The notes: generated from the letters alone by a model not told the origin. A stretch of DNA of 64,000 nucleotides from an uncultured Saprospiraceae bacterium (GCA_937928045.1 CALFWO010000021.1:1-64000), one strand, 5' to 3'; positions 17,334 to 26,417 are shown, counted from the stretch's first letter. A program made the numbers and translations.

Positions 17334-18800
17334 TTATTCAGATTTCGGGCCAAGTATTTGTAGAAGTTGATAATTCTTCGAAGTCAACAACGGTTTAGAA
17401 TAAAAATTTTGATTGATAAAATTCAAGAGAGATTTTCTACCAACTGCTACTTTCATCCCGACAGGAAATTTATTCTTTTGGGTTACTCTAAAAACATTCT
17501 TCCCATAGTATATTTCTCGCTTGATGTGAAAATCGACATGTGCATCATATCCCTCTATCATTATTCCATAGCTGGAATGCTTTTCTAACATTCGAGAAAA
17601 TTCTCCGAATGACAATTCATTATGCGCTTTTTTGGCGTTTGGTGCCAAATGAATGCCATCGACTAACATTCCAATCGGGACTAATATTAAAAAAACAAAT
17701 ACAACTATTTCAACGATTTTTTTACCACCCCATTTATTCTCAGTGAAAAATCTAATCATCTGATGCGCTATCCAAAAAAAACCAAGACCAACCAAAATGG
17801 AAAACAATGGATATATTGGAGCCAAATACCACTGCAGTTTTGTAGCCGCGGTAGAAATAATGATAAAAAAAGTAATGCTAACTATTCCAAGTAGTTGAAT
17901 AATTTCCTTTTGTTCACCTAAGGACTTTCTGAATTTTGGAGTTATAAAAATAAGAAGGAACCACATCCAATAGCTAAATTGGAATTGAATCATTGTTTGA
18001 AGATAAAACCAAAATGGTCCTGTGTTTTCTTCTTGAGCAATATTAAATCTTCCTCCAAGTTCATTTTCCCAAACTTTCTCCAAATATCCTGGGGTTAAAT
18101 TTTCTCGATAGAAATAATAGGCTGCGATACTTGCCAAGACAGCAAGAATTGCGAAGTACAACTGTGGATTTAAAAATATTTTCCAATTCCTTTTTATCAA
18201 TACAAATACCAGAAAACCTGGAATAAAAAATAAACCCGCAATGCTCTTGGTAAAAACCGCAAGAAAAACAAACAAGGCCAATAACCAAAGCGATCTGTTT
18301 TCTCTTTTTTTAATGTATCTGTAAAAACATACGAATTGAAGAAATAAAAAAAGTACTAACAGACTGTCATAATCTCCAGACCTGACAACATGCTTTCCAA
18401 AATAACCAGGCGTACTGATTAAAACAAACGATGTCAACAGCGCTAAATTAAGCTTCTTGAAATGATTAGCAACAAAATTAAATACTATCAATACCGTTGC
18501 AACTCCAGCTATTGCTGAAGGAAATCTAGTAGCAAATTCATTCACTCCAAAAATTTTAAAAGAAAGTGCTTGACACCAAATCATCAAAGGAGGTTTAACT
18601 GACCATAGATCTGGTTTATTATTGAATGTGACGATCCAATAATTTTTATTCTGCATCATTTCTAATGCGCTGACCGCAAGGCGAGATTCATCAAAACCTT
18701 CTAACGGCATGAACCCGAGTCTATACAAAAATGTAAAGGCTGATGCCAGTAATACAAGCAGGAAATAAATGCGATATTTTTTAATTTGACCGGATTCCAA
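17334..18800 (-). CDS. Membrane glycosyltransferase, ArnT/PMT-like (GT39/GT83 fold)
   Basis: 488 residues with about ten to twelve hydrophobic helices. The motif DESRLAVSALEM (residues about 37-48) has the acidic residues at the first extracytoplasmic loop that mark polyprenyl-phosphate sugar transferases, and VKPPLMIWCQALSFKIFG follows, as in ArnT. It would transfer a sugar from a lipid carrier to an envelope acceptor on the outer face of the inner membrane; donor and acceptor are unknown. It is on the same strand as the SH3 lipoprotein operon, with 98 bp between. ArnT itself is longer (about 550 aa), so this is a relative, not necessarily lipid A arabinosyl transferase. Confidence 0.85.
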   Translation of the reverse strand: MESGQIKKYRIYFLLVLLASAFTFLYRLGFMPLEGFDESRLAVSALEMMQNKNYWIVTFNNKPDLWSVKPPLMIWCQALSFKIFGVNEFATRFPSAIAGVATVLIVFNFVANHFKKLNLALLTSFVLISTPGYFGKHVVRSGDYDSLLVLFLFLQFVCFYRYIKKRENRSLWLLALFVFLAVFTKSIAGLFFIPGFLVFVLIKRNWKIFLNPQLYFAILAVLASIAAYYFYRENLTPGYLEKVWENELGGRFNIAQEENTGPFWFYLQTMIQFQFSYWMWFLLIFITPKFRKSLGEQKEIIQLLGIVSITFFIIISTAATKLQWYLAPIYPLFSILVGLGFFWIAHQMIRFFTENKWGGKKIVEIVVFVFLILVPIGMLVDGIHLAPNAKKAHNELSFGEFSRMLEKHSSYGIMIEGYDAHVDFHIKREIYYGKNVFRVTQKNKFPVGMKVAVGRKSLLNFINQNFYSKPLLTSKNYQLLQILGPKSE

Positions 18801-18870
18801 AGGAGAAGGGAGAATTAGATATTAATCTTTGAAGCTAAAGTAACCATAACATTAAGTTTTAGAATAAAAT

Positions 18871-18900
18871 AAGAGGTTACCTTTTGCAAAGTAACCTCTT
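18871..18900. terminator. Bidirectional-looking hairpin after rpoD
   Basis: Perfect 10-bp stem AAGAGGTTAC/GTAACCTCTT with a 10-base loop, 40 bp after the rpoD stop on the minus strand. The T-run on the minus strand is weak (ATTTTATT). Confidence 0.7.
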
Positions 18901-18939
18901 CTAGCTTTGAATTTCTGTTCTGACAAATGTCAGGAATAT

Positions 18940-19806
18940 CTATCCTAAATATGATTTTAGGTTATTTCTGTTGTATGATTTTCTTAATCTTCTTATCGCT
19001 CTTTCTTTGATCTGCCTGACACGTTCTCTTGTAAGACCGTATAGTTCTCCAATTTCTTCAAGCGTTAAAGATTTATAACCATTAAGGCCATAGTAAGAAC
19101 TCAATACTTCTACTTCTCTAGGCGAGAGAATATTTAAACCTTGTTGCACTTCTTCTTTCAAAGAAATTTCCATAAGGTTGGTATCAGGTGGATCGATTTG
19201 ATCACCAGCAACAACGTCGAGCATTGTGCTGTCTCCATCTTCTCCACCGATTGGTGCATCAAATGAAAGGTGGCGACCTGAGCCTTTCAACATGTTTCTA
19301 ACCTCTTTGGCCGTCATGTCTAAGATCTCTCCTAACTCTTCGTGAGTAGGTTCTCTTTCAAATTCTTGAACAAAAGTCAAGAAGGCTTCATTCACTTTGT
19401 TGTAAGAGCCCACTTTATTAAGCGGCAGTCTTACGATCCGTGAGTATTCCACAATTGCTTGAAGGATAGATTGTCTGATCCACCAAACGGCATATGAAAT
19501 AAATTTGAAACCTTTCGTTTCATCGAATCTTCGACCGGCTTTCATTAAGCCTACATTCCCTTCATTGATTAGATCAGAAAGAGAAAGTCCTTGATTCTGG
19601 TATTGTTTTGCAACAGATACTACGAAACGTAGATTTGATCTGGTAAGAATATCCAATGCTTCATTATCTCCGGCGCGAATTCTGCGAGCCAAATCGGCTT
19701 CACCTTCGGCACTTAGCATTGGGATTTTCCCGATATCATTGAGGTACTTGTCTAAAGCAAGACTCTCTCGGGCAGTAATTTTGTTGGTTATCTTCAGCTG
19801 ACGCAT
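18940..19806 (-). CDS. rpoD: Primary RNA polymerase sigma factor
   Basis: 288 residues, the compact size of the Bacteroidota housekeeping sigma. Region 1.2 (DKYLNDIGKIPMLS) is followed by region 2 (NLRFVVSVAKQYQNQGLSLSDLINEGNVGLMKAGRRFDETKGFKFISYAVWWIRQSI), region 3 (VRLPLNKV) and region 4 (LSPREVEVLSSYYG, then EEIGELYGLTRERVRQIKERAIRRL). It lacks the long region 1.1 of the E. coli protein. It directs transcription from the TAnnTTTG promoters seen throughout this window. The gene is flanked by its own terminator and the terminator of pnp, so it is a single-gene unit. Confidence 0.97.
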   Translation of the reverse strand: MRQLKITNKITARESLALDKYLNDIGKIPMLSAEGEADLARRIRAGDNEALDILTRSNLRFVVSVAKQYQNQGLSLSDLINEGNVGLMKAGRRFDETKGFKFISYAVWWIRQSILQAIVEYSRIVRLPLNKVGSYNKVNEAFLTFVQEFEREPTHEELGEILDMTAKEVRNMLKGSGRHLSFDAPIGGEDGDSTMLDVVAGDQIDPPDTNLMEISLKEEVQQGLNILSPREVEVLSSYYGLNGYKSLTLEEIGELYGLTRERVRQIKERAIRRLRKSYNRNNLKSYLG

Positions 19807-19951
19807 TCGGACATGGATTTTGGATATGAGTTCATGAATTATTACGGGTTGAATTCTTTAAAAGTTGCCGTTTCAAAAAAAAAACTTGACTTTTTTAAGA
19901 ATTCTTTTATAGCACTACAAAAGCTTTAGCGAAAAAGTTTCTTCAAGCACT

Positions 19952-19992
19952 AAAAAAATCCCCCTTAGACAAATATTTGTCGTAAGGGGGAT
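19952..19992 (-). terminator. Strong Rho-independent terminator of pnp
   Basis: On the minus strand ATCCCCCTTA pairs with TAAGGGGGAT around a 15-base loop that itself is partly palindromic (GACAAATATTTGTC), followed by seven T residues. It is about 80 bp after the pnp stop. Confidence 0.92.
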
Positions 19993-20070
19993 ACTATCTC
20001 TATATCCAAATATGGCGCCAAACTCCAATTATTTACAGTGAATAACTGGAAAGTGCCCTAAATACAGGTA

Positions 20071-22305
20071 TTATCTACGTCTATCGTCTCTTCGATCGCG
20101 ACCACCTCCTCGACGGTCATCTCTTCCACCACCTCTGCGATCATCTCTTCGAGGTCTTTCTTCTCGCTCAACATATCCTTCTGGCTTTTCCAACAAAGCT
20201 TTTCTACTTAAACGAAGTTTTCCAGTACGTTGGTCAATTCCGACTAATTTCACTTGAACCGCATCTCCTTCTTTGAAAAAGTCCTCTACGCGCTCTACTC
20301 GCTCGTAAGCGATTTCTGAGACGTGAAGTAAACCTGATCCTCCATTGAAATCCACAAAGACTCCATAAGGCTGGATGCTAGCAACTTTTGCATCAAATAC
20401 ATCTCCTACCTCCGGAGTGAAGGTGATTGACTTGATACGTTCCATTGCTGCTTTCATTCCTTCAGCTCCAACGGATGCAATTGTAACTACACCTTTGTCA
20501 TCAACTTCTTCAATATTGATTACGGTATTTGTTTCTGCTTGAATCTCTTTGATAATAGATCCTCCAGGTCCGATTACGGCACCAATGAAACTCTTATCAA
20601 TTCTGATTTCAGTGATTCTAGGTGCATGATCCTTATAATCTTCACGAGCATCGGCAATAGTTTTCGCCATTTCGCCCAAGATGTGGATTCTACCCTCCTT
20701 CGCTTGCTCCAAGGCTTTTATCAAAAGATCGTAAGGTAAACCATCGATTTTAATATCCATTTGGCAGCCAGTGATTCCTTTCTCGGTACCCGTTACCTTG
20801 AAATCCATATCTCCAAGTGCATCTTCATCACCCAGTATATCCGTCAAAATAGCTTTTCGAGTGTCGTCAGCGATCATCCCCATTGCGATACCTGCCACTG
20901 GTGCTTTGATCTTAACTCCTGCATCCATTAAAGACATTGATCCAGAACAAACTGTTGCCATCGAAGACGAACCATTAGACTCCAAAATGTCAGAAACGAT
21001 TCTAATTGTGTAAGGATTATCTTCTGGTAAAACTTGCTTTAGTGAACGTGCCGCTAGATTTGCGTGTCCAACTTCTCTTCTACCCGGCCCTCTCATAGGC
21101 TTAATCTCACCTACTGACAATGCTGGGAAGTTATAATGTAAGATGAAGTCATCGAACCCTTGGTGAAGGGCCGTATCTACCATCTGATTGTCTTTCTTCG
21201 AACCTAATGTCAAAGAAGCTAAGGCCTGAGTTTCTCCTCTTGTGAAGATTGCAGACCCGTGAGTTGAAGGCAAGTAATTCACCTCAGTCCAAATTGGTCT
21301 TACTGTATTTAGGGCTCGACCGTCAAGTCTGATTTCTTCTGCCATTACCATTTCTCGGATAACAGTCTTTTTATGCTTTTCAAAGTACGCACTTATGAAA
21401 CCACCATGCTCTTCTTTCCACTCATCATCTTTAGTTTCCTCAACATGAGCTTTCAATTCTTCTTTGATCGCTTTGAACTGTGCTTTTCTTGTATGCTTTT
21501 CTAATTTTCCCTTAGCTACAGCATAAATCTTATCAGTAGTAAATGCTTTTACTAACTCGTGTGCTTCTTCTGAAGTTGGAACTGGCGGAATCTCTCTTTT
21601 CACCAATGCTTTATCTCCAACCTTTTGAGCCAATTCAACTTGTGCAGCACAAGCCAATTTTATCGCTTCATGACCTACTTTGATTGCTTCAACAAGATCA
21701 GCTTCTGAACATTCTTGAGCTTCTCCTTCAACCATAGCGACATCTTTATCAGTTGCCCCAACGATAATTTCCATATCGGCCATTTCCAAATCCGATCGAG
21801 AAGGATTAACGACAAATTTGCCATCAATTCTAGCGACTCTTACTTCTGATAAAGGTCCGGCGAAAGGAATATCAGAAACCATCAAAGCTGATGAAGCAGC
21901 AAGAGCAGCATAAGCGTCTGGTAATGTTTCAGCATCGCCACTAATTAAATTAATGATGATTTGAGTCTCGTACATGTATCCATCAGGAAAAAGAGGTCTC
22001 ACAACTCTATCTACCAATCTTGAGGTCAAGATTTCATAGTCATTAAGTCTAGTCTCTCTTCTAAAGAAGTTACCAGGAATTCTACCTGCAGCGGCGAATT
22101 TTTCTTGATAATCCACTGAAAGTGGGAAGAAGTTTTGTCCATCTCGTAGTTCATGTGAAGAAACTACAGAACAGAACAACATCGTATCTCCAATACGAAC
22201 GACGACAGATCCGTCGGCTTGAGCGGCAAGTTTGCCAGTCTCGATGACTACTTCAGTGCCATCAGGCAAATTGAATGAAGCAGTAGTAGGAATTTTTACT
22301 CCCAT
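20071..22305 (-). CDS. pnp: Polyribonucleotide nucleotidyltransferase
   Basis: PNPase degrades RNA 3' to 5' using phosphate, as a cytosolic trimer. The 744 residues contain the two RNase PH-like domains (GNFFRRETRLNDYEILTSRLVDRVVRPLFP in the first; LGSKKDNQMVD, FDDFILHYNFP, GRREVGHANLAARSL in the second). A KH domain (DKSFIGAVIGPGGSIIKEIQ) and an S1 domain (GDVFDAKVASIQPYGVFVDF) follow. The tail is unusual: about 30 residues of Arg, Asp and Gly (RRDDRRGGGRDDRRGGGRDRR), an RG-rich region likely to bind RNA or partners. It lies downstream of rpsO, the common bacterial order, but with a terminator between them, so it may also have a promoter of its own. Confidence 0.97.
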   Translation of the reverse strand: MGVKIPTTASFNLPDGTEVVIETGKLAAQADGSVVVRIGDTMLFCSVVSSHELRDGQNFFPLSVDYQEKFAAAGRIPGNFFRRETRLNDYEILTSRLVDRVVRPLFPDGYMYETQIIINLISGDAETLPDAYAALAASSALMVSDIPFAGPLSEVRVARIDGKFVVNPSRSDLEMADMEIIVGATDKDVAMVEGEAQECSEADLVEAIKVGHEAIKLACAAQVELAQKVGDKALVKREIPPVPTSEEAHELVKAFTTDKIYAVAKGKLEKHTRKAQFKAIKEELKAHVEETKDDEWKEEHGGFISAYFEKHKKTVIREMVMAEEIRLDGRALNTVRPIWTEVNYLPSTHGSAIFTRGETQALASLTLGSKKDNQMVDTALHQGFDDFILHYNFPALSVGEIKPMRGPGRREVGHANLAARSLKQVLPEDNPYTIRIVSDILESNGSSSMATVCSGSMSLMDAGVKIKAPVAGIAMGMIADDTRKAILTDILGDEDALGDMDFKVTGTEKGITGCQMDIKIDGLPYDLLIKALEQAKEGRIHILGEMAKTIADAREDYKDHAPRITEIRIDKSFIGAVIGPGGSIIKEIQAETNTVINIEEVDDKGVVTIASVGAEGMKAAMERIKSITFTPEVGDVFDAKVASIQPYGVFVDFNGGSGLLHVSEIAYERVERVEDFFKEGDAVQVKLVGIDQRTGKLRLSRKALLEKPEGYVEREERPRRDDRRGGGRDDRRGGGRDRRDDRRR

Positions 22306-22540
22306 TTTAATTTTTTTGAACGGTTAACAAAGTTTCAGGAACCCTGTAAAAGCTCCTAATTGCCCCAATGAAGGGCTCACGCATGAGAGAAAAAGGTGAG
22401 TAAAGAAAAACTTTGAAATAGGACCGCCCAATTAATTGCTTTTTTCCAAGGCGACCAGGATTGTGTGTCTTATACAAATTATCTTTTATCTCTTTGTTCG
22501 CTTTTATCTTATGTATATGTATTACAGTAGCGCAAAAATG

Positions 22541-22577
22541 AAAAAAGTGTTTCACAATTTCTGTAAAACACTCTTTT
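22541..22577 (-). terminator. Terminator between rpsO and pnp
   Basis: On the minus strand AAAAGAGTGTTT and AAACACTTTTTT pair around a 13-base loop and end in a T-run. It lies just after the rpsO stop, so rpsO can be expressed independently of pnp. Confidence 0.75.
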
Positions 22578-22585
22578 CTTTTTGT

Positions 22586-22861
22586 TTATTTTCTGATACC
22601 GAGCTTCTCGATAATCGCACGATATTTTGTGATATCCTTTTTTGAAAGATATTGAAGCAACCTTCGTCGCTTTCCTACAAGCGATAGAAGTGTTCTTCTG
22701 CACGAGTGATCTTTCTTATTAGTCTGAAGATGTGCACTTAATTCCTTGATACGGAATGTAAACAATGCGATCTGGCCTTCAGTTGAACCAGTGTTTTTTG
22801 CAGTCCCACCATATTCAGCGAATATTTCTTGGACTTTTTCATTTGTCTTGTAAGCTGACAT
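22586..22861 (-). CDS. rpsO: 30S ribosomal protein S15
   Basis: 91 residues, the normal length. Recognisable S15 motifs are [42 protein letters not shown] and the ending [16 protein letters not shown] stands where most S15 proteins have HSRRGL. S15 binds 16S rRNA early in small-subunit assembly. It has a good promoter upstream and a terminator downstream, and is followed by pnp on the same strand. Confidence 0.98.
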   Translation of the reverse strand: MSAYKTNEKVQEIFAEYGGTAKNTGSTEGQIALFTFRIKELSAHLQTNKKDHSCRRTLLSLVGKRRRLLQYLSKKDITKYRAIIEKLGIRK

Positions 22862-22911
22862 AATTTCTTTGTTTTACCAATAGTGATTACTAAAATCAGT
22901 TATAGCGGGCG

Positions 22912-22942
22912 CAAAGGTACCACTTTTTGAAGTTGATAGCAA
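22912..22942 (-). promoter_or_regulatory. Promoter of rpsO (-33 TTG, 20-bp spacer, -7 TACCTTTG)
   Basis: On the minus strand TTG at 22942-22940 is followed after exactly 20 bp by TACCTTTG at 22919-22912. This fits the Bacteroidota consensus TTG-N19-21-TAnnTTTG. The likely transcription start is about 45 bp before the ATG. Confidence 0.85.
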
Positions 22943-23033
22943 AAATGTTGTGATTTTATTTAATTAGAATAGGAAAGCTACTCGGAATCAATATCAAATG
23001 CTCCTAGCCCCTTGGTAATCATAGTCTTAAAAA

Positions 23034-24356
23034 CTAGTCAATTGTTTCCAAGGCAGCCCTAACTTCCGTTCTAGACGGTAGATGATCTTCCTTGTTGACA
23101 GGTAACATCACTCTAAATGAAGAACCTCTTCCTAAAGCAGAAATTAATTTTATAGTTCCACCCAGCCTTTCAACACTTCTTTTGGTAGTGGCTAGTCCAA
23201 TACCCGACCCTTTAAATTCAGATTGATTATGCAATCTCTGGAACATTTCAAATATTTTTTCAGAATGTTTAGCTTCAATTCCAATTCCGTTATCGCTAAA
23301 TTCAAAATGGTGTTGATTATTTCTACAATGGTATCTAACATCTACTTTTCTAATTTCAGACTTGTTATACTTTAATCCATTTTCTACCAAATTCTGAAAT
23401 ATTTGATGAATTCTTGTTTGGTCAGTGATTATATTTGGTAGAATATCTGCGTTAACTTTACAGTTTGGAAATGTATTCACATTAGCAATTTGAGATTGGA
23501 CGATATTCATAATCTTGTTTAGATCGACCATTTCTTTCTTATTATCAGCACCATTTGACCTAGAATATTCCAAAATGTCACCAATCAAATTGGTCATAGA
23601 GTTAGCATTAGATTCAATGATATCCAGAAAATTCAATGCCTGCGGTTCTAAACTAGCGCTGTGCTTTTTCCTCAACATCTGCAGAAAGCCAGTAATATTT
23701 CTCAAGGGAGTTTTTAGATCATGTGAAGCTACTGAAGCGAACTTTTCTAGCTCAAGGTTAGATTGCTGTAGTTTTTCATTCATCCTGGCCATTCGCTTAG
23801 TATTCCAAGCATTGGCAACTTTGAAGTTATAAACGATATAAATGAACGCAGCACTTAAAGCCAATATATTAGCCAAGTTTACCCATGGAATTATTTTCTC
23901 TCCTAATAAGCTGGGCGGAAAAATATTTGCTAAATCCCCTGCTACAAAACCTAAGACAATGCAAATACAAATAACTGACCACATCCAAGTTAGCTGTTTA
24001 TCTAAATAGAATATGCCAATTGGAACTATGGTAATGGTCCAAAATAAGAAGCTTGAATTTACACCTCCTGTATAAAAGGACAATCCACAGAATACGCTCA
24101 AGGTGGCAAAACAGAAAAAATGAATTGGAATTTTTATTCCGTCGAAACGGTACATCAAATATGGATGTATCAAAGAACTAACGAAACTAAAAACAGCAAT
24201 ATAGACGCCTGGCAAGAAACCCGAAAAAAAACACAAAGCAGCAATCAATACAGAAAAAAATGCAATTGTTGCATCTAGCTGTAGGATCATTTTTGCAGTA
24301 ACCAATGCCTTCCTATTGGTCTGCAAGGCCTTTGGTACAAAATATTTCAGTTTCAT
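23034..24356 (-). CDS. Membrane sensor histidine kinase
   Basis: 440 residues. The N-terminal 190 residues form about six membrane helices with short loops and no periplasmic sensor domain, so it may sense the membrane or an integral signal. A short coiled linker (MNEKLQQSNLELEKFASV) leads to the phospho-acceptor region SHDLKTPLRNITGF (His about 214), then a HATPase domain with QIFQNLVENGLKYNK (N box), FSDNGIGIE (G1), IFEMFQRLH (F) and GSGIGLATTK (G2). It has no receiver domain and no response regulator is next to it. It is read alone; a LacI-like palindrome lies just upstream. Confidence 0.9.
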   Translation of the reverse strand: MKLKYFVPKALQTNRKALVTAKMILQLDATIAFFSVLIAALCFFSGFLPGVYIAVFSFVSSLIHPYLMYRFDGIKIPIHFFCFATLSVFCGLSFYTGGVNSSFLFWTITIVPIGIFYLDKQLTWMWSVICICIVLGFVAGDLANIFPPSLLGEKIIPWVNLANILALSAAFIYIVYNFKVANAWNTKRMARMNEKLQQSNLELEKFASVASHDLKTPLRNITGFLQMLRKKHSASLEPQALNFLDIIESNANSMTNLIGDILEYSRSNGADNKKEMVDLNKIMNIVQSQIANVNTFPNCKVNADILPNIITDQTRIHQIFQNLVENGLKYNKSEIRKVDVRYHCRNNQHHFEFSDNGIGIEAKHSEKIFEMFQRLHNQSEFKGSGIGLATTKRSVERLGGTIKLISALGRGSSFRVMLPVNKEDHLPSRTEVRAALETID

Positions 24357-24432
24357 TTATGTCGGGTTGATAAGGAGGTCGGGGTAGCTATTCCAAAATC
24401 TGTTCCGAAAATGAAAATTCATTGTTTTATTT

Positions 24433-24444
24433 GAAAACGTTTTC
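24433..24444. promoter_or_regulatory. LacI-type 12-bp palindrome upstream of the histidine kinase
   Basis: GAAAACGTTTTC is a perfect palindrome with the central CG typical of LacI/CcpA-family operators. It sits in the 100-bp gap between mazG and the kinase gene. Confidence 0.35.
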
Positions 24445-24457
24445 GATGGCAGAAAAC

Positions 24458-25234
24458 CTACTTCATTTTTTCTTTGGCTTCATTCCAAAGTTCATCCATT
24501 TCGGGAAGTGACATTTTCTCTAGGGGCCTTGTAGCATTGGCTTCTATATACTCAAAACGAGCTTTGAACTTCCGATTGACCTTCTCCAAAGCTGTTTCTG
24601 GATCAATACCCGTGAACCTTGCGTAATTAATCATTGAGAATAAAACATCCCCAAATTCTTCTTCTCGTTCAGCTTTTGTCAAATTGGCTTCAGCCTCTTT
24701 AAATTCTTGGATTTCTTCTTCAACTTTTTCCCAGACTTGATGCTCATTTTCCCATTCAAATCCAACTTGTTTGGTTTTGTCTTGCATTCGATAAGCTTTC
24801 ACCATTGCGGGAAGCGATTTTGGCACCCCACCTAAAACCGATTTTTTGCCTTCTTGTAGCTTTAGTTGTTCCCAATTCTTTTTCACCTCCTCTTCATCAG
24901 CAACTTTAAGATCTCCATAGATATGAGGATGGCGTTTAATCAATTTATCTGATACTGCATTTAAGGCATCTCCTATATCCCAGGATTTTTTTTCTTCTGC
25001 GATTTTGGAATAAAAAATCATATGTAGCAATAGATCTCCTACTTCTTCCTTAATATCTTCTAAATCTTCTTCTAAAATCGCATCTGCCAACTCATAAGTT
25101 TCTTCGATAGTAAGATTGCGTAATGATTCAAAGGTCTGTTTTCTATCCCATGGGCAGCCTGCCCTTAGTTCGTCCATTATTTGAAGTAAACGACTAAATG
25201 CTTCTAACTTTTTCTTTTCATTCGAAGTTGACAT
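24458..25234 (-). CDS. mazG: Nucleoside triphosphate pyrophosphohydrolase MazG
   Basis: MazG hydrolyses nucleoside triphosphates to monophosphates and pyrophosphate, a house-cleaning step in the cytosol. The ATG at 25234 (MSTSNEKKK) is preferred over the TTG seven codons upstream because a -7 box sits just before that TTG. The 258 residues hold the two MazG halves: residues about 15-110 with DELRAGCPWDRKQT and EETYELADAI...EEVGDLLLHMIFYSKIAEE, and a second half with WEKVEEEIQEFKEA and EEEFGDVLFSMINYAR. The acidic EExxE...ExxD residues that bind Mg are intact in both. It is divergent from the small tetracysteine protein. Confidence 0.93.
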   Translation of the reverse strand: MSTSNEKKKLEAFSRLLQIMDELRAGCPWDRKQTFESLRNLTIEETYELADAILEEDLEDIKEEVGDLLLHMIFYSKIAEEKKSWDIGDALNAVSDKLIKRHPHIYGDLKVADEEEVKKNWEQLKLQEGKKSVLGGVPKSLPAMVKAYRMQDKTKQVGFEWENEHQVWEKVEEEIQEFKEAEANLTKAEREEEFGDVLFSMINYARFTGIDPETALEKVNRKFKARFEYIEANATRPLEKMSLPEMDELWNEAKEKMK

Positions 25235-25252
25235 AATGCTTAATTTAAACAA

Positions 25253-25327
25253 CAAAAGTAGCTAAAGCAACTATCTCTAGATAGTTGTTTTGACAACTAT
25301 CTTTAATCTAAAACTGTTGTATCTTTG
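25253..25327. promoter_or_regulatory. Divergent promoter region with nested palindromes (mazG / small membrane protein)
   Basis: TACTTTTG on the minus strand (25260-25253) serves mazG and TATCTTTG on the plus strand (25320-25327) serves the small membrane protein. Both match the TAnnTTTG -7 box, but neither has a clear TTG at the expected spacing. Between them lie nested inverted repeats: CAACTAT-CTCTAG-ATAGTTG, then GATAGTTGT-TTTG-ACAACTATC (9-bp arms). Confidence 0.55.
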
Positions 25328-25344
25328 CATCAAATAACTAACGC

Positions 25345-25557
25345 ATGCAGTTCGTAGCAATATTCGGTATCATCTTCGTTGTTTTTGGAATCTCCTTTAT
25401 TTTGATCAACCTACGTCAGGTAGTAACTGGACAAGAATTCAGAGGAACTTGTTCTACCAACAATCCAATGATTAAAGACAAGTTTGGTGATTGTACTGTT
25501 TGTGGAAAAACGGCTGATGAAATGTGTAAAATGCCAGAAATAGATAATGCTAAATAG
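25345..25557 (+). CDS. Small membrane-anchored tetracysteine protein, NqrM (DUF539)-like
   Basis: 70 residues: an N-terminal membrane helix (FVAIFGIIFVVFGISFILINL), then a short soluble tail with four cysteines, GTC, DCTVC (CxxC) and MC, spaced over about 30 residues. NqrM, which helps build the Na+-pumping NADH:quinone reductase, has the same build: one membrane helix and a Cys-rich tail with GxC and CxxC-like motifs. The similarity is in layout rather than in strict sequence, so the assignment is an inference, and no nqr gene is in the window. It might bind iron or another metal at the membrane. It is divergent from mazG. Confidence 0.6.
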   Translation: MQFVAIFGIIFVVFGISFILINLRQVVTGQEFRGTCSTNNPMIKDKFGDCTVCGKTADEMCKMPEIDNAK

Positions 25558-25622
25558 CTGATTATCTTTTCGTTTGTTCCAATCCAAATTTTTATGGATA
25601 TAACTTTAACAGGAATTCAAAA

Positions 25623-26225
25623 TTACTTCTTTCCTGTAGGCAGAAGGTGTCCCATGAGATCCTTCTTGGTTTTGAGGTAATCTATGTTCTCTTTTTGAGG
25701 TTTAATTATCAGAGGTACTCTATCCAATAGTTTTAGCTCACTCTTTTCGATCGCTGCAATTTTCTCAGGATTATTGGTCAATAGCTGAATTGTTTTTATA
25801 CCCAGAGATAGAAGCATTTCAATTGCGATATCATATCCTCGATCATCCACTTCAAGGCCTAAATGTAAATTAGCATCTGCAGTATTCAGCCCCTTGTCTT
25901 GAAGCTGATAAGCCTTTAGTTTGTTGATCAGTCCAATACCCCTGCCCTCTTGTCTCAAGTAAATGATAACTCCTCCATTTTCTGCAGCCAGTTCAAGGGA
26001 TTTATCCAATTGTTCTCCACAGTCACATCTTTTTGAACCAAAAAGATCACCCGTCAAACATTCTGAATGAATTCTAACCAAAACTGGTCCTTTTGATGGG
26101 TCAAAGCTCTGAGCGACCATAGCCAAATGAGGCATTGAATCTTCAACCTCCGTGGAATAAGCTTGCAATAGAAATTCTCCCCAGGGAGTAGGAATAGTAG
26201 CTTCGCTTTGTTTTTTCAAATCCAT
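25623..26225 (-). CDS. ribA: GTP cyclohydrolase II
   Basis: The ATG at 26225 is chosen over a TTG three codons upstream. The 200 residues carry the RibA zinc site CLTGDLFGSKRCDCG (three Cys) and the catalytic/GTP region YLRQEGRGIGLINKLKAYQLQD, DTADANLHLG-like TADANLHLGLEVDDRGYD and the motif LLTNNPEKI. It starts riboflavin synthesis by opening GTP to the diaminopyrimidine. In many bacteria it is fused to RibB; this one is stand-alone. A -7 box TACTTTTG (26239-26232) lies only 6 bp before the ATG, which suggests an almost leaderless transcript. Confidence 0.95.
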   Translation of the reverse strand: MDLKKQSEATIPTPWGEFLLQAYSTEVEDSMPHLAMVAQSFDPSKGPVLVRIHSECLTGDLFGSKRCDCGEQLDKSLELAAENGGVIIYLRQEGRGIGLINKLKAYQLQDKGLNTADANLHLGLEVDDRGYDIAIEMLLSLGIKTIQLLTNNPEKIAAIEKSELKLLDRVPLIIKPQKENIDYLKTKKDLMGHLLPTGKK

Positions 26226-26417
26226 GTTCTGCAAAAGTAGATTAATTAGTTATTGTTTTAGAAACATCAAGAAGCATCAAAAGTTCTATTTGAATCATCA
26301 ATTTTAATAGAAATTCATCAAGACAATAATGAATCTTGCAAATGAACAAAGCATTTTATTTTACATTGTTCCGCAAGGAGTTCCGTATTTTGAGCTTTGT
26401 AATTAAATCCTTAAGTC

